Part shown: positions 25,364 through 34,121 of the stretch, piece after piece
How the letters are laid out: each line of letters begins with the position of its first letter
Position numbering within the stretch: the stretch's first letter is position 1
DNA from: Chloroflexota bacterium
Lineage (GTDB): Bacteria > Chloroflexota > Anaerolineae > Caldilineales > Caldilineaceae
DNA: 52,416 nt
NCBI GenBank assembly: GCA_018969295.1
Contig: JAGWYN010000030.1
Coordinates: forward strand, 1 to 52,416
Direction: 5' to 3'
Made by a program: the position numbers and the translations under genes
The notes under the pieces: model-generated
The model's input: only the letters and a program-made list of their open reading frames with translations
Database searches by the model: none
Told to the model about the DNA's origin: nothing

Positions 25364-26997
25364 ATGTGCGCAACTGGGGATGGATCGTGGGGTGCGCGCT
25401 GCTGGCCCTGTGGGGGAGCCAGCCGGCAGCGGCACAGAGCCAGCAGCCTCCCCCCGACGCAGCCTGCCGGCTCTGCCACGCCGACAGCGCTGGAACAATG
25501 ACGCTGCCTTCGGGTGAGGTCCTGCACGCCCAAGTCGACCCGACGGTGCTGGAGCAGTCCGTACATGGGCTGGAAAGCGCCGAGCCGGTCTATTGCACCG
25601 ACTGCCACGGCCCGCGCCAACGCTATCAATATCCACACGCGCCGAGCGACGCCTCTGATCGGGCCCAGTACCGGGCTGGAACCGCATTGGCCTGTGAGCA
25701 GTGCCACGACACTGCTGCCGTGCACAACCCTGGCCACCTCCAGGCCACAACGAGCAGCGACCTGCCCAACTGCGTCGACTGCCACGGCGGGCACGCAGTA
25801 GCGCCCGCCGCTTTGCTGCGAGCAGACCCGGTCGGAAGCTGCCAGCAATGTCACCAGAGCTATCCCGACGAGCAGCTCACCTGGGTGCATGCCGAAGTGA
25901 CGGCAAACTTTGGCCCTGGCCAATCTTGTGAGACCTGCCATGCCAGCGTACCACAGAGCGAAGATGCGCTCTGCCAGAGCTGCCACAGCCTGCTGGCCGG
26001 CGACCTGACCCTGGCGTCGGGGGAAAAAGTCAGTCTGCATGTCAACCCGGCAGATCTCGTCCAGTCGGTGCACGGCGAACAGGTGCGGGAAGGAATCCCG
26101 TACACGACGCTCCGCTGCACCGACTGCCACCAAGAGCAGGCGCGCCAGGGCTTTCCCCATCCTCAGCTCGGCGCTGCAAACCGACGCCAGCTGACGATCG
26201 CCATGCAGCAGGTTTGTCAGGAATGTCACCTGGATGCGTACGAAAACAACGCTGGCGGCGTGCACGCCCAGCATCTTCGCGATGGCCAGCTGGAGGCGGC
26301 CACCTGCACCGACTGTCATGGCAGCCATGCCATCCAGAAGCCCGACCAGCCGCGCGAACGCATTTCGCAGATCTGCGGCAACTGCCATGGGGAGATCCAA
26401 AGCCAGTACGTCGGCAGCGTGCACGGGGCAGCCCTGATCGGGGAAAACAACCCCGATGTGCCGGTCTGCACCGACTGCCACGGCAGCCATGCGATCTCCG
26501 CCCCCACCACAGCGGCCTTCCGGCTCAGTTCTCCCCGAATGTGCGGCCAGTGCCATGCAGACGCCGCCGTCATGGACAAGTATGGGATCTCCATCGATGT
26601 TTTCAGCACCTATGTAGCCGATTTCCACGGCACGACGGTCACCTTGTTCGAGCGTCAAGCACCCGACGAGGAGACCAACAAGGCGGTCTGCTACGACTGC
26701 CACGGCGTGCACGACATCCTGCCGGCGACCGCCGAAAATTCAACGATCATCAAAGCCAATCTGCTCGCCACCTGCCAGCAGTGCCATCCAGGCGCCAATG
26801 AGAACTTCCCAGACTCCTGGACGAGCCATTTCCGCCCCTCGCTGGAACACAACCCGCTGGTCTACTGGGTCGATCTTTTCTACGCCGTCGTCATTCCGCT
26901 GACCCTCAGCGGGTTTGTCCTGTTCATCGGGAGCGATCTCTTCCGGCGGGTGCGCGAGCATTTCCAGCGTCAGCGAAAGGAGCCAGCAGATGTCTAA
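25360..26997 (+). CDS. Membrane-anchored 15-haem c-type cytochrome
   Basis: 545 residues. Signal peptide (1-25), then fifteen CXXCH motifs counted from CRLCH at about 36 to CQQCH near 480, many within the phrase CTDCHGSHAI typical of NapC/NrfB and doubled-CXXCH type multihaem proteins. A C-terminal membrane helix (about 507-528, YAVVIPLTLSGFVLFIG) and a basic cytosolic tail anchor it. It overlaps the previous gene by 4 bases and the cytochrome b gene by 8, so a stoichiometric complex is likely. The SVHG and HAI phrases supply spare His ligands. Probable role: electron wire between the membrane b subunit and outer cytochromes (inference). Confidence 0.9.
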   Translation: MNVRNWGWIVGCALLALWGSQPAAAQSQQPPPDAACRLCHADSAGTMTLPSGEVLHAQVDPTVLEQSVHGLESAEPVYCTDCHGPRQRYQYPHAPSDASDRAQYRAGTALACEQCHDTAAVHNPGHLQATTSSDLPNCVDCHGGHAVAPAALLRADPVGSCQQCHQSYPDEQLTWVHAEVTANFGPGQSCETCHASVPQSEDALCQSCHSLLAGDLTLASGEKVSLHVNPADLVQSVHGEQVREGIPYTTLRCTDCHQEQARQGFPHPQLGAANRRQLTIAMQQVCQECHLDAYENNAGGVHAQHLRDGQLEAATCTDCHGSHAIQKPDQPRERISQICGNCHGEIQSQYVGSVHGAALIGENNPDVPVCTDCHGSHAISAPTTAAFRLSSPRMCGQCHADAAVMDKYGISIDVFSTYVADFHGTTVTLFERQAPDEETNKAVCYDCHGVHDILPATAENSTIIKANLLATCQQCHPGANENFPDSWTSHFRPSLEHNPLVYWVDLFYAVVIPLTLSGFVLFIGSDLFRRVREHFQRQRKEPADV

Positions 26998-27859
26998 CCA
27001 CCCCCCACGCAGAGAGTACTACCGCTTCGACCGGCTCCAGCGGGTCGAGCATCTGCTGTTGATCGTCAGCTTCACAACCCTGGCGGTGACTGGCCTGCCC
27101 CAGATGTATTCGCTGCAGCCGTGGGCCTCTTTTCTGATCCTGGGCATGGGCGGCATCGAATTTGTGCGCGTCCTGCACCGTCTGGCTGCGGTCGTGTTGA
27201 TTCTGGGCTCCATCTTCCATTTTGTGGCGCTGGCCTACCGTCTTCTGGTCAGACGGGTGGCCCTCACCCTGCTGCCCGGCTGGCAGGATCTCCGAGACGG
27301 GCTGCAGGCGCTGGGGCACAACCTGGGGCTCGTCCGGCAGCCTCCCCGCATGGGACGGTACAACTTCGGCGAAAAGGTCGAGTACTGGGCGGTGATTTGG
27401 GGCACGGTGGTCATGGTGCTCACCGGCTTCATGTTGTGGAACCCGATCGCTACGACCTCGCTGCTGCCCGGGGCCTTCATCCCGGCCGCCAAGGCGGCCC
27501 ACGGGGGGGAGGCTTTGCTGGCGGTGCTCTCGATCTTGACCTGGCATTTCTACAACGTCCATGTCAAACGCTTCAACCGCAGCATGTTCACTGGCTACAT
27601 CAGCCATGCCGAGATGGAAGAGGAGCATGCGCTCGAGTTGGAGGCGATCGAGCAAGGCCGGGCAGAGAGCAACGCAGACGCGGCGTCTCTGCGCCGACGC
27701 CAACGAATTTTTGTGCCGGTGGCTGCAGCCATCACGGGGCTGCTGTTGGTGGGGCTCTATTTCTTTGTTACCTACGAACAGACGGCGATCGCGACGGTGC
27801 CGCGGCAGCAGGTCGAGGTGTTCGTGCCGGCGACTCCGGCACCGGAAGAGGTGCATTGA
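26990..27859 (+). CDS. Di-haem cytochrome b membrane subunit
   Basis: 289 residues from ATG 26990 with AAGGAG six bases upstream. Four helices of the cytochrome b561/formate dehydrogenase gamma type are visible: LLLIVSFTTLAVTGLP, a second with VLHRLAAVVLILGSIFHFVAL, a third with VEYWAVIWGTVVMVLTGFMLW and a fourth with LTWHFYNVHVKRFNRSMF. His residues in helices 1, 2 and 4 can hold two b haems. A fifth helix (about 236-256) ends in a Pro-rich outer tail. It would exchange electrons with quinone and with the 15-haem subunit encoded just before it. A strong hairpin follows the stop. Confidence 0.87.
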   Translation: MSNHPPRREYYRFDRLQRVEHLLLIVSFTTLAVTGLPQMYSLQPWASFLILGMGGIEFVRVLHRLAAVVLILGSIFHFVALAYRLLVRRVALTLLPGWQDLRDGLQALGHNLGLVRQPPRMGRYNFGEKVEYWAVIWGTVVMVLTGFMLWNPIATTSLLPGAFIPAAKAAHGGEALLAVLSILTWHFYNVHVKRFNRSMFTGYISHAEMEEEHALELEAIEQGRAESNADAASLRRRQRIFVPVAAAITGLLLVGLYFFVTYEQTAIATVPRQQVEVFVPATPAPEEVH

Positions 27860-27907
27860 CAGCCCCAGGCTGGGCAGCGGAAGATCTCGCTGCCCAGCCT
27901 GGGGCTG
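27860..27907 (+). terminator. Hairpin closing the cytochrome operon
   Basis: Perfect 20-base arms (27860-27879, CAGCCCCAGGCTGGGCAGCG, with 27888-27907) around an 8-base loop, beginning right after the cytochrome b stop. No T-run follows, so some read-through to the decahaem gene is possible. Confidence 0.8.
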
Positions 27908-28063
27908 TGTGCTCTGAGCGGGAGCAGTGTGTCTGAATTGCCAGAATGGCTGAAAAGGCTGCCAAAGAAAAGGAGGGACGGCCCCTGACAGACAGCACGG
28001 TATTTTTTTGTTTTTTTGGCGTCCTGTCTTGAGGACGCAATGATCTCCGAAGGGGGTAACCAA

Positions 28064-30184
28064 GTGAGAACAAGTCGAACCATGACATTGGCACTGCTGG
28101 CGGCGACGCTGCTCGTGCTGCTGGCCGCAGGCACTGCGCTTGCCTTGCCGCCAGCGCAGGACGAGCCCGCCGAACCAGCACCCGTTCAGGTGCCATTCCT
28201 GGAGGAATGGGGGGCTTCGCCCCACGCCGACCAGAGTGCGCCGGCCTTCCGCAACTGGGACGACAGCGAAAGCCAGGAGGTGCCGGAAAACTGCGCGAAA
28301 TGTCACAGCAGCACCGGCTACCAGGATTTCCTGGGCGCTGACGGCAGCGAAGCTGGCAAAGTCGATGTTCCGCACGCGATCGGCACTGTGGTCGATTGCG
28401 TCGCCTGCCACAACGGTGTGACCGTCGACAAAGAGAGCGTCGTCATGCCTTCCGGGCTCGAAATTACCGGTGTGGGAGACGAGGCACGCTGCATGGAGTG
28501 CCACCAGGGCCGCCAGTCGACCGTGAGTGTCAACAACGCCATCGCCGAGGCCGCCGTAGACGCCGATACGGTCAGTGAGAAGCTGACGTTCCTCAACATC
28601 CACTACTATGCCGCCGCTGCAACCAAATATGGCACGCTGGCCAAGGGCGGATACGAGTACGACGGCAACAGCTACGATGCGATGTTTGCCCATGTCGAAG
28701 GGTACGAGACCTGCATCGACTGCCACCAGCCGCACACGCTGGAGCTGGAGTTGGAAGGCTGCGTCGAGTGCCACACCGACGTCGAGTCTGTGGAAGATCT
28801 CCGCGAGGTCCGGATGGCCGGCTCGGCGGTCGACTACAACGGCAACGGCGACGTCGAAGAAGGAATCTACTACGAACTGGCCGGGCTGCAGGAAACCCTG
28901 TTCACCAACATTCAGGCCTACGCCGACGAGATCGCCGGCATGCCGATCGGCTACAGCGCAGAAGCACATCCCTATTTCTTCTACGACACGAATGCCAACG
29001 GGGAACTCGAAGAGGAGGAGATCAACGGCGACAACCGCTATAGCTCCTGGACACCGCGTCTCCTGCAGGCCGCCTACAACTACCAGACCTCCCGAAAGGA
29101 CCCGGGCGCCTACGTGCACGGCGGCAAGTATATCATCGAGCTGCTCTACGATTCGACGGCCAGTCTGAACGAGGCGCTGAGCGAGCAGGTCGACATGAGC
29201 GCCATGCGCCGCATCGACGCCGGCCACTTCGCCGGCTCCGAAGAGGCGTTCCGCCACTGGGACGAGGAGGGCGCCGTGCCGGGCAGCTGTGCCAAGTGCC
29301 ACGCGGCCAGCGGCCTGCCGCTCTATCTGGAAGAAGGTGTGAACATCTCAGCGGAACCTTCCAACGGGCTCCAGTGTGCCACCTGCCACAACGATCTGGC
29401 AGAGTTCACCCTGCACGAGGCCGGCGCTGTGAAGTTCCCCAGCGGCGCCACCATCGACAGCGGCGACCCCGGCACGAACCTGTGCATGAACTGCCACCAG
29501 GGACGTGAGTCGACGGTGAGCGTCGACCGCCTGATCGGCGATGCGGGCCCTGACGACCAGGCCGAGGGTCTGCGCTTCCTCAACCCACACTACTTCTCTG
29601 CGGGCGCCACACGCTGGGGCACCGAGGCCAAAGGGGCCTACGAGTACGCCGACAAGGAATATGTTGGCTTCTTCGACCACGGCGAAGGCGAGATGAACCA
29701 GTGCGCCGACTGCCACAGCGTCCATGGGCTGGAGGTCGATGAAGAAGCCTGCGCCGAATGCCACGAAGAACTGGAAGACGGCCTTGCCCTGCAAGACATC
29801 CGCTACAACTTCACCGACTTCGACGGCGACGGCGACGACGAAGAAGGGCTCTACTACGAGATCGAGCACATGCGAGAGGAGCTCTACGCAGCAATGCAGG
29901 CCTACTCCGCTGAAGAGGTCGGCGCTGCTGTGCTGTACGACGGCAACGCCTATCCCTACTTCTTTGTCGACAGCAACGGCAACGGAGAGACAGACGAAGA
30001 GGAGGTGAACGGAGACAACCGCTTCGCCGCCTGGACCCCGCGTCTGCTGCGCGCCGCGTACAACTACCAGTACTCGGGCAAGGATCCTGGCGCTTTTGTG
30101 CACAACGGGATGTATATCCTTCAGACCTTGTATGACAGCATCGAGGATGTCGGCGGCGATGTGTCGATGATGACCCGGCCGTAG
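28064..30184 (+). CDS. Secreted decahaem cytochrome of two pentahaem/EF-hand repeats
   Basis: 706 residues from GTG 28064, which has AGGGGGT upstream and opens a clean signal peptide (RTSRTMTLALLAATL...ALA); ATG 28040, 24 bases earlier with GAGG, is the alternative. Two repeats of about 320 residues each hold five CXXCH (CAKCH, CVACH, CMECH, CIDCH, CVECH; CAKCH, CATCH, CMNCH, CADCH, CAECH) and end with two EF-hand-like loops (DYNGNGDVEEG and DTNANGELEEEE; DFDGDGDDEEG and DSNGNGETDEEE), then WTPRLLxAAYNYQ..KDPGA. No anchor is visible, so it should be released or bound to the surface. In the leader, a T-rich stretch (28001-28018) precedes a 7-base-pair hairpin (28019-28038). Confidence 0.88.
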   Translation: MRTSRTMTLALLAATLLVLLAAGTALALPPAQDEPAEPAPVQVPFLEEWGASPHADQSAPAFRNWDDSESQEVPENCAKCHSSTGYQDFLGADGSEAGKVDVPHAIGTVVDCVACHNGVTVDKESVVMPSGLEITGVGDEARCMECHQGRQSTVSVNNAIAEAAVDADTVSEKLTFLNIHYYAAAATKYGTLAKGGYEYDGNSYDAMFAHVEGYETCIDCHQPHTLELELEGCVECHTDVESVEDLREVRMAGSAVDYNGNGDVEEGIYYELAGLQETLFTNIQAYADEIAGMPIGYSAEAHPYFFYDTNANGELEEEEINGDNRYSSWTPRLLQAAYNYQTSRKDPGAYVHGGKYIIELLYDSTASLNEALSEQVDMSAMRRIDAGHFAGSEEAFRHWDEEGAVPGSCAKCHAASGLPLYLEEGVNISAEPSNGLQCATCHNDLAEFTLHEAGAVKFPSGATIDSGDPGTNLCMNCHQGRESTVSVDRLIGDAGPDDQAEGLRFLNPHYFSAGATRWGTEAKGAYEYADKEYVGFFDHGEGEMNQCADCHSVHGLEVDEEACAECHEELEDGLALQDIRYNFTDFDGDGDDEEGLYYEIEHMREELYAAMQAYSAEEVGAAVLYDGNAYPYFFVDSNGNGETDEEEVNGDNRFAAWTPRLLRAAYNYQYSGKDPGAFVHNGMYILQTLYDSIEDVGGDVSMMTRP

Positions 30185-30194
30185 ACAACAGCTG

Positions 30195-30263
30195 GGCCCC
30201 CTGTTCCCGCCAACAAAAAGCCGGGCGTTCTGCCCGGCTTTTTGTTGGCGGGAACAGGGGGCC
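30195..30263. terminator. Bidirectional terminator, 32-base perfect stem
   Basis: Arms 30195-30226 and 30232-30263 are perfect complements around the loop GTTCT. The inner part GCCGGGC-loop-GCCCGGC is followed by TTTTTGTTGG on both strands, so it can stop the decahaem gene (plus) and the convergent zinc-peptidase gene (minus). Confidence 0.92.
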
Positions 30264-30274
30264 GGCGTCGGCAG

Positions 30275-31741
30275 TTAGGGGACGACGACCCGTCTCGGTG
30301 GCTGCACCGGCGGCACATAGGTCAGCCACCAGGAATTGCCACGCATGCGGCGGACCGGCGGTTTGATGCCGCTGCCCCCCTCCTGGGTCGTCCAGTCTCC
30401 TGCCAGAAAGACCGCCTTCCACTCGTCGGCCTGGAGCGCTTCGCCGGCCAGGCCACGCTCGCGCAGCGCTGTCAGGGTCGCATCGCCGACCTCGCCGGCG
30501 CGGCGCGCAGCCCCCCAGTCGACGCCCGGGAAACGGACAACGCCGGTCGTCTGCTGCGCCTCGTCCAGGGCCAGTTCCGGCAGAGGCTGGCCAGCCTGTG
30601 CCGCATAAAAGCCGCTGAACTGCTCCAGGCTGGCTGCCAGCGCGTGCGACGGCACTTTGGCCCCCACACTCCAGGGGCAATGCGCTTCGTCGCGCAGCAG
30701 GGGGGCCAACACACTGCCCAGCAGCTCGGCGACAAATGCCCGCAGCTGCGCCCCCCCCTCCTGGACATCGATCACCGCACCGCCCGCTTCGAACATCTCG
30801 GGCGCAGCTGCAGCTTCCAGCAGCTTCTGCCAGCTGCTCTCCAGTGCCTTCACAGATGCCTGCAGCGCCGAACGCTGCTGCCCCGGCGCCCCCTGCTCGG
30901 CCAGGAGCTTGAGGGTCGTGTGCAGAATCTGCGGACGCAACAGGTCGACCGGGTGCACACCGTCCTCTTCGGCCAGCCCTGTCCGCCGGCCTGTGGCAAT
31001 CAGCTGCTGCAAACCCAGCGCCGCAGCAGGCCCAGCCACCAGCGCAGCATAGCTGTCGGCAAAAATTTCTTCCTCCCAGGCCAGCAGCCACGCCGGCCAG
31101 CGGCCAGCCATGCCCTCCGCCGCCGGGCTGGCCATCGCCTCGATCTGGGTGTCGAGCTGCGACGCGTAGTTGACCGTCAGCTGACGGTAGACGTGGTGCC
31201 CGACTTCGTGGGCCACGGCCAGCAGACGCAACGGGTCGCCCAGCGCACTGAAGTCGACCCCGATCGCCGCCAGCGGCACATAGGGGACCAGACGGATCGT
31301 TGGGGCTTTCTGGAAATAGGTGAGCAGCGCGGCGGGCTCGGCCAGCCCATGGCGCACCGCTGGCAGCAGCGCCCGCACAGCCAACTGGTCGGCCAGCGCC
31401 AGGGTCTCGCGCATGGCCGGCGTCGAATTGGCGACCTCACGATGGGCAAGGGCCCGCAACAACACGTCGAGATCAAAAGAGAGCTGGCGGGTGGTCGCTT
31501 CGCTGAGAAAGTCCAGCGGATACCGAGTGTCCGTCTCAAACCTCCCCCTGGGGCCCAGGCCAGTCTGCAAAAAAGCAAGCTGTTTGCGGGCAAAGGGGGC
31601 CAGACAAGAGAGGGCAACCAGCACACTCTGGCGACGGGAGATCTCTCCCGCCAGCCTGGAGTCGCCCAGGCCAGCAGCCATCTCGATCAAAGCATTTGTC
31701 CGAGCAGCAGGGCGATCGGAGGGCAAGGATGTAGGCAGCAT
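30275..31741 (-). CDS. HExxH zinc peptidase of unrecognised family
   Basis: 488 residues; AAAGGA stands about nine bases before the ATG. AVAHEVGHHVYRQ gives the zincin motif H178-E179-x-x-H182, and EEEIFADSYAAL (E224-D229) could supply the third ligand, as in gluzincins. No signal peptide or membrane helix is clear, so it is probably cytosolic, although the C-terminus is Pro/Trp-rich. The N-terminal 170 residues are helical. I do not recognise the family; a peptidase role is inferred only from the motif. It converges on the decahaem gene through the shared terminator and is divergent from DUF423. Confidence 0.75.
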   Translation of the reverse strand: MLPTSLPSDRPAARTNALIEMAAGLGDSRLAGEISRRQSVLVALSCLAPFARKQLAFLQTGLGPRGRFETDTRYPLDFLSEATTRQLSFDLDVLLRALAHREVANSTPAMRETLALADQLAVRALLPAVRHGLAEPAALLTYFQKAPTIRLVPYVPLAAIGVDFSALGDPLRLLAVAHEVGHHVYRQLTVNYASQLDTQIEAMASPAAEGMAGRWPAWLLAWEEEIFADSYAALVAGPAAALGLQQLIATGRRTGLAEEDGVHPVDLLRPQILHTTLKLLAEQGAPGQQRSALQASVKALESSWQKLLEAAAAPEMFEAGGAVIDVQEGGAQLRAFVAELLGSVLAPLLRDEAHCPWSVGAKVPSHALAASLEQFSGFYAAQAGQPLPELALDEAQQTTGVVRFPGVDWGAARRAGEVGDATLTALRERGLAGEALQADEWKAVFLAGDWTTQEGGSGIKPPVRRMRGNSWWLTYVPPVQPPRRVVVP

Positions 31742-31985
31742 AGGAATCGTCCTTTCGGTGAATGAGAGGGCTGTTTTTTCCCAACAGAGGAAAAGGGCCC
31801 GTAAATATACATAACAAAAATATCACGGAACAGGCGTGCTGTCAAGAGGATCTCAAAATTCAGAATTTGACACAGGGAACAGGCGCTGCACTGCACGCGG
31901 CTCCTGTCCAAAATGGACGTTCTGGGCAAGATTGGCGATACTGAAGGGAGTGCCCGGAGTGGGCGCTCGAAAAACGGGAGGGGTT

Positions 31986-32357
31986 GTGGAACGATTGTTT
32001 TTTGTGGTGGCCGCCCTGCTGGGCGGAGCGGCTGTGGGGCTGGGCGCATTCGGCGCGCATGCGCTGCGTGGCCGCATCGACGAGCGGCTGCTGGCCAGCT
32101 ACCAGACAGGCGTCAGCTACATGGTCTATCATCTGCTGGCCCTGTTTGTGGTGGTGCTGGCCCTGGGCCGCTGGCCAGCCAGCAGCCTGCCGGTCTGGAG
32201 CGGCTGGCTCTTTGTGGCGGGCATCCTTCTTTTTTCAGGCAGCCTGATTGGAATGGCCTTCACCGGCCAGCGCTGGCTAGGGGCCATCACCCCGATCGGC
32301 GGTGTTGCCTGGATTGTCGGCTGGCTGCTGCTGGCGGCGGCTGCCTGGCGCGGCTGA
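31986..32357 (+). CDS. DUF423 (YgdD-type) membrane protein
   Basis: 123 residues from GTG 31986 with GGGAGG four to five bases upstream; the length fits the family. The start VERLFFVVAALLGGAAVGLGAFGAHAL is typical DUF423, with LRGRIDERLLASYQTGVSYMVYHLLALF and GSLIGMAFTGQRWLGAITPIGG. Four membrane helices are visible. Function unknown. It is followed after 73 bases by rarD. The 244-base gap before it is AT-rich and divides it from the divergent zinc peptidase. Confidence 0.85.
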   Translation: MERLFFVVAALLGGAAVGLGAFGAHALRGRIDERLLASYQTGVSYMVYHLLALFVVVLALGRWPASSLPVWSGWLFVAGILLFSGSLIGMAFTGQRWLGAITPIGGVAWIVGWLLLAAAAWRG

Positions 32358-32430
32358 ACCAGCTCGTCTCTCACCCACCAACCCGACGTTCGGCCCTCCT
32401 TGGCCGTACGCACCCACGAAAGACAGGACG

Positions 32431-33336
32431 ATGCGCAGCGACGAACAGCGGGGGATCTGGTTTGCAGCCGGCTGCTATATTTTGTGGGGAACCATCCCCC
32501 TCTATTTTCGGCTGTTGGCAGCCGTGCCAGCGCTCGATATTCTGGCCCACCGGGCCATCTGGTCTCTGGCCTTTTTGGTCTTCCTGCTCACTATCCGCCG
32601 CGAATGGCAGTGGCTGAAGCCTGCCCTGCACTCCCCGCGCACCCTCTCTTTGTATGCGACCGCAGGGGTCGTGCTGGCCGTCAACTGGTACACCTACATC
32701 TGGGCGGTCAACGCCGGTTTTGTGATCGAAAGCAGCCTTGGCTATTTTATCAACCCGTTGGTCAGCGTGCTGCTGGGGGTGGTCGTGCTGCGCGAGCAGC
32801 TGCGCCCAGGCCAGTGGCTGGCCATCGCCGCCGCCGCTGCTGGGGTGCTCTTTTTGACAGTCACCTACGGCCAGCTGCCCTGGATTGCCTTGATGCTGGC
32901 GTTCACCTTTGGCTTCTACGGTCTGCTCAAAAAACAGGGCAGGCTGCATTCGGCCCAAGGGCTGACCGTGGAGACCGGCACCGTTTTGCTGCCGGCGCTG
33001 GCGCTGCTGCTCTATCGGGAGCTGAGCGGCTTTGACAGCTTCGTGCAGTACGGCTGGGGCACGACGCTGCTGCTGGTCGCAGCGGGGGCTGTCACCGTCC
33101 TGCCGCTGGTCTGGTTTGCCTCGGCAGCCCGTCTGATCCGGCTTTCGTTGTTGGGTGTTTTGCAGTACATTGCCCCCACCCTGCAGTTTCTGGTAGGTCT
33201 GCTCATCTTTCGCGAGCCATTCAGCCAGACACGGCTGCTCGGCTTTGCCATCATCTGGCTGGCGCTGGGGATCTACACGGCAGAAGGGCTCTGGCAGCAG
33301 CGCCATCTCCGCCGGGTCCGGCCCTCTTTGTCTTGA
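32431..33336 (+). CDS. rarD: RarD-type EamA-family transporter
   Basis: 301 residues from ATG 32431 with AGGA a few bases upstream. Ten membrane helices in two EamA halves can be traced. RarD signatures are RGIWFAAGCYILWGTIPLYFRLL at the start, LAHRAIWSLAF, NWYTYIWAVNAGFVIESSLGYFINPLVSVLLG and, near the end, LQYIAPTLQFLVGLLIFREPFS. RarD proteins are called chloramphenicol-sensitive permeases from early E. coli data, but the natural substrate is not known. Located between DUF423 and a convergent SDR gene. Confidence 0.9.
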   Translation: MRSDEQRGIWFAAGCYILWGTIPLYFRLLAAVPALDILAHRAIWSLAFLVFLLTIRREWQWLKPALHSPRTLSLYATAGVVLAVNWYTYIWAVNAGFVIESSLGYFINPLVSVLLGVVVLREQLRPGQWLAIAAAAAGVLFLTVTYGQLPWIALMLAFTFGFYGLLKKQGRLHSAQGLTVETGTVLLPALALLLYRELSGFDSFVQYGWGTTLLLVAAGAVTVLPLVWFASAARLIRLSLLGVLQYIAPTLQFLVGLLIFREPFSQTRLLGFAIIWLALGIYTAEGLWQQRHLRRVRPSLS

Positions 33337-33347
33337 ACCGGCCCCTG

Positions 33348-34121
33348 TCAGCCCCCGCCGCGCGAGCGGAGTATCTGCCCTGTTATCCACTCGGCCTGTT
33401 CGGAGGCGAGAAAACAGACCAGACGGGCTGCGTCGTCAGGCTCGCCCACGCGGTGCAAATAGGTTTCGCTGGCCATCGCGTGGCAGAGCGCAGCGCTCAT
33501 CCACCCTGTGTCGGTGGCACCGGGGTCGACCGCATTGACGGTAATCCCACGGCCAGCCAGCTCTTTGGCCAGTGTGACGGTCAGGGCATCGACAGCGGCT
33601 TTGGTCACAACGTAGGCCAGTTCCCCAACCATGGGCCCCGCCCCTTGGCCGGAAGTCAGGCTGATGATGCGCCCTCCGCGCCTGCGCTGCCACTGACGGA
33701 CAAAGGCCTGGCACATCAGCACCGTTCCACGCACGTTGACGGCATAGTGTCGGTCCAGCTGGCTGGCGTCCACCTCGTCGAGCCCGCCAGCTTCTGAGTG
33801 ACAGGCGTTGTTGACCAAGATGGAAGGGGGGCCCAGCCAGCTGTGGGCGGCGGCCAGGATGGCTTCGGGGGCCTGGGGCTGGCTCAGATCTGCCACCCAG
33901 CCGGCCGCTCGGACGCCCAACTGGCGCAATTCGTCGACCAGCTCGTCGACCGCGTGGGGAGAGCCCCCCAGCCGGGAGACCTGCTGGTCGTAGGGTGGGA
34001 AGCTGGTCACCAGCAGGTCGGCGCCGGCGCCAGCCAGCCTGCGGGCGATCGCGGCGCCGATTCCTGCCGGACGGCTGGCCCCACTGACCACCGCCACGTG
34101 GCCGCTGAGATCAATCTGCAT
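33348..34121 (-). CDS. Short-chain dehydrogenase/reductase
   Basis: 257 residues, classical SDR size. The cofactor site is SGASRPAGIGAAIA (about 13-26) rather than the standard TGxxxGIG, a form seen in SDRs close to 3-oxoacyl-ACP reductases; NNAC (about 108-111), Ser in SLTSGQ, and YVVTK (Tyr and Lys four apart) complete the catalytic set. The C-terminal ITGQILRSRGGG is the common family end. The start overlaps the end of the recombinase gene by 11 bases. NAD(P)H-dependent reduction of a carbonyl is expected; the substrate is unknown. Confidence 0.88.
   Translation of the reverse strand: MQIDLSGHVAVVSGASRPAGIGAAIARRLAGAGADLLVTSFPPYDQQVSRLGGSPHAVDELVDELRQLGVRAAGWVADLSQPQAPEAILAAAHSWLGPPSILVNNACHSEAGGLDEVDASQLDRHYAVNVRGTVLMCQAFVRQWQRRRGGRIISLTSGQGAGPMVGELAYVVTKAAVDALTVTLAKELAGRGITVNAVDPGATDTGWMSAALCHAMASETYLHRVGEPDDAARLVCFLASEQAEWITGQILRSRGGG

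Noticed and set aside
28001..28064. Riboswitch, for example c-di-GMP type, before the decahaem gene
   Set aside because: Only one small hairpin is present and none of the conserved GEMM or other riboswitch motifs could be found.
26924..29302. 792-codon open frame on the minus strand
   Set aside because: It runs antisense through the cytochrome b gene, the terminator and half of the decahaem gene, all of which have clear motifs on the plus strand.
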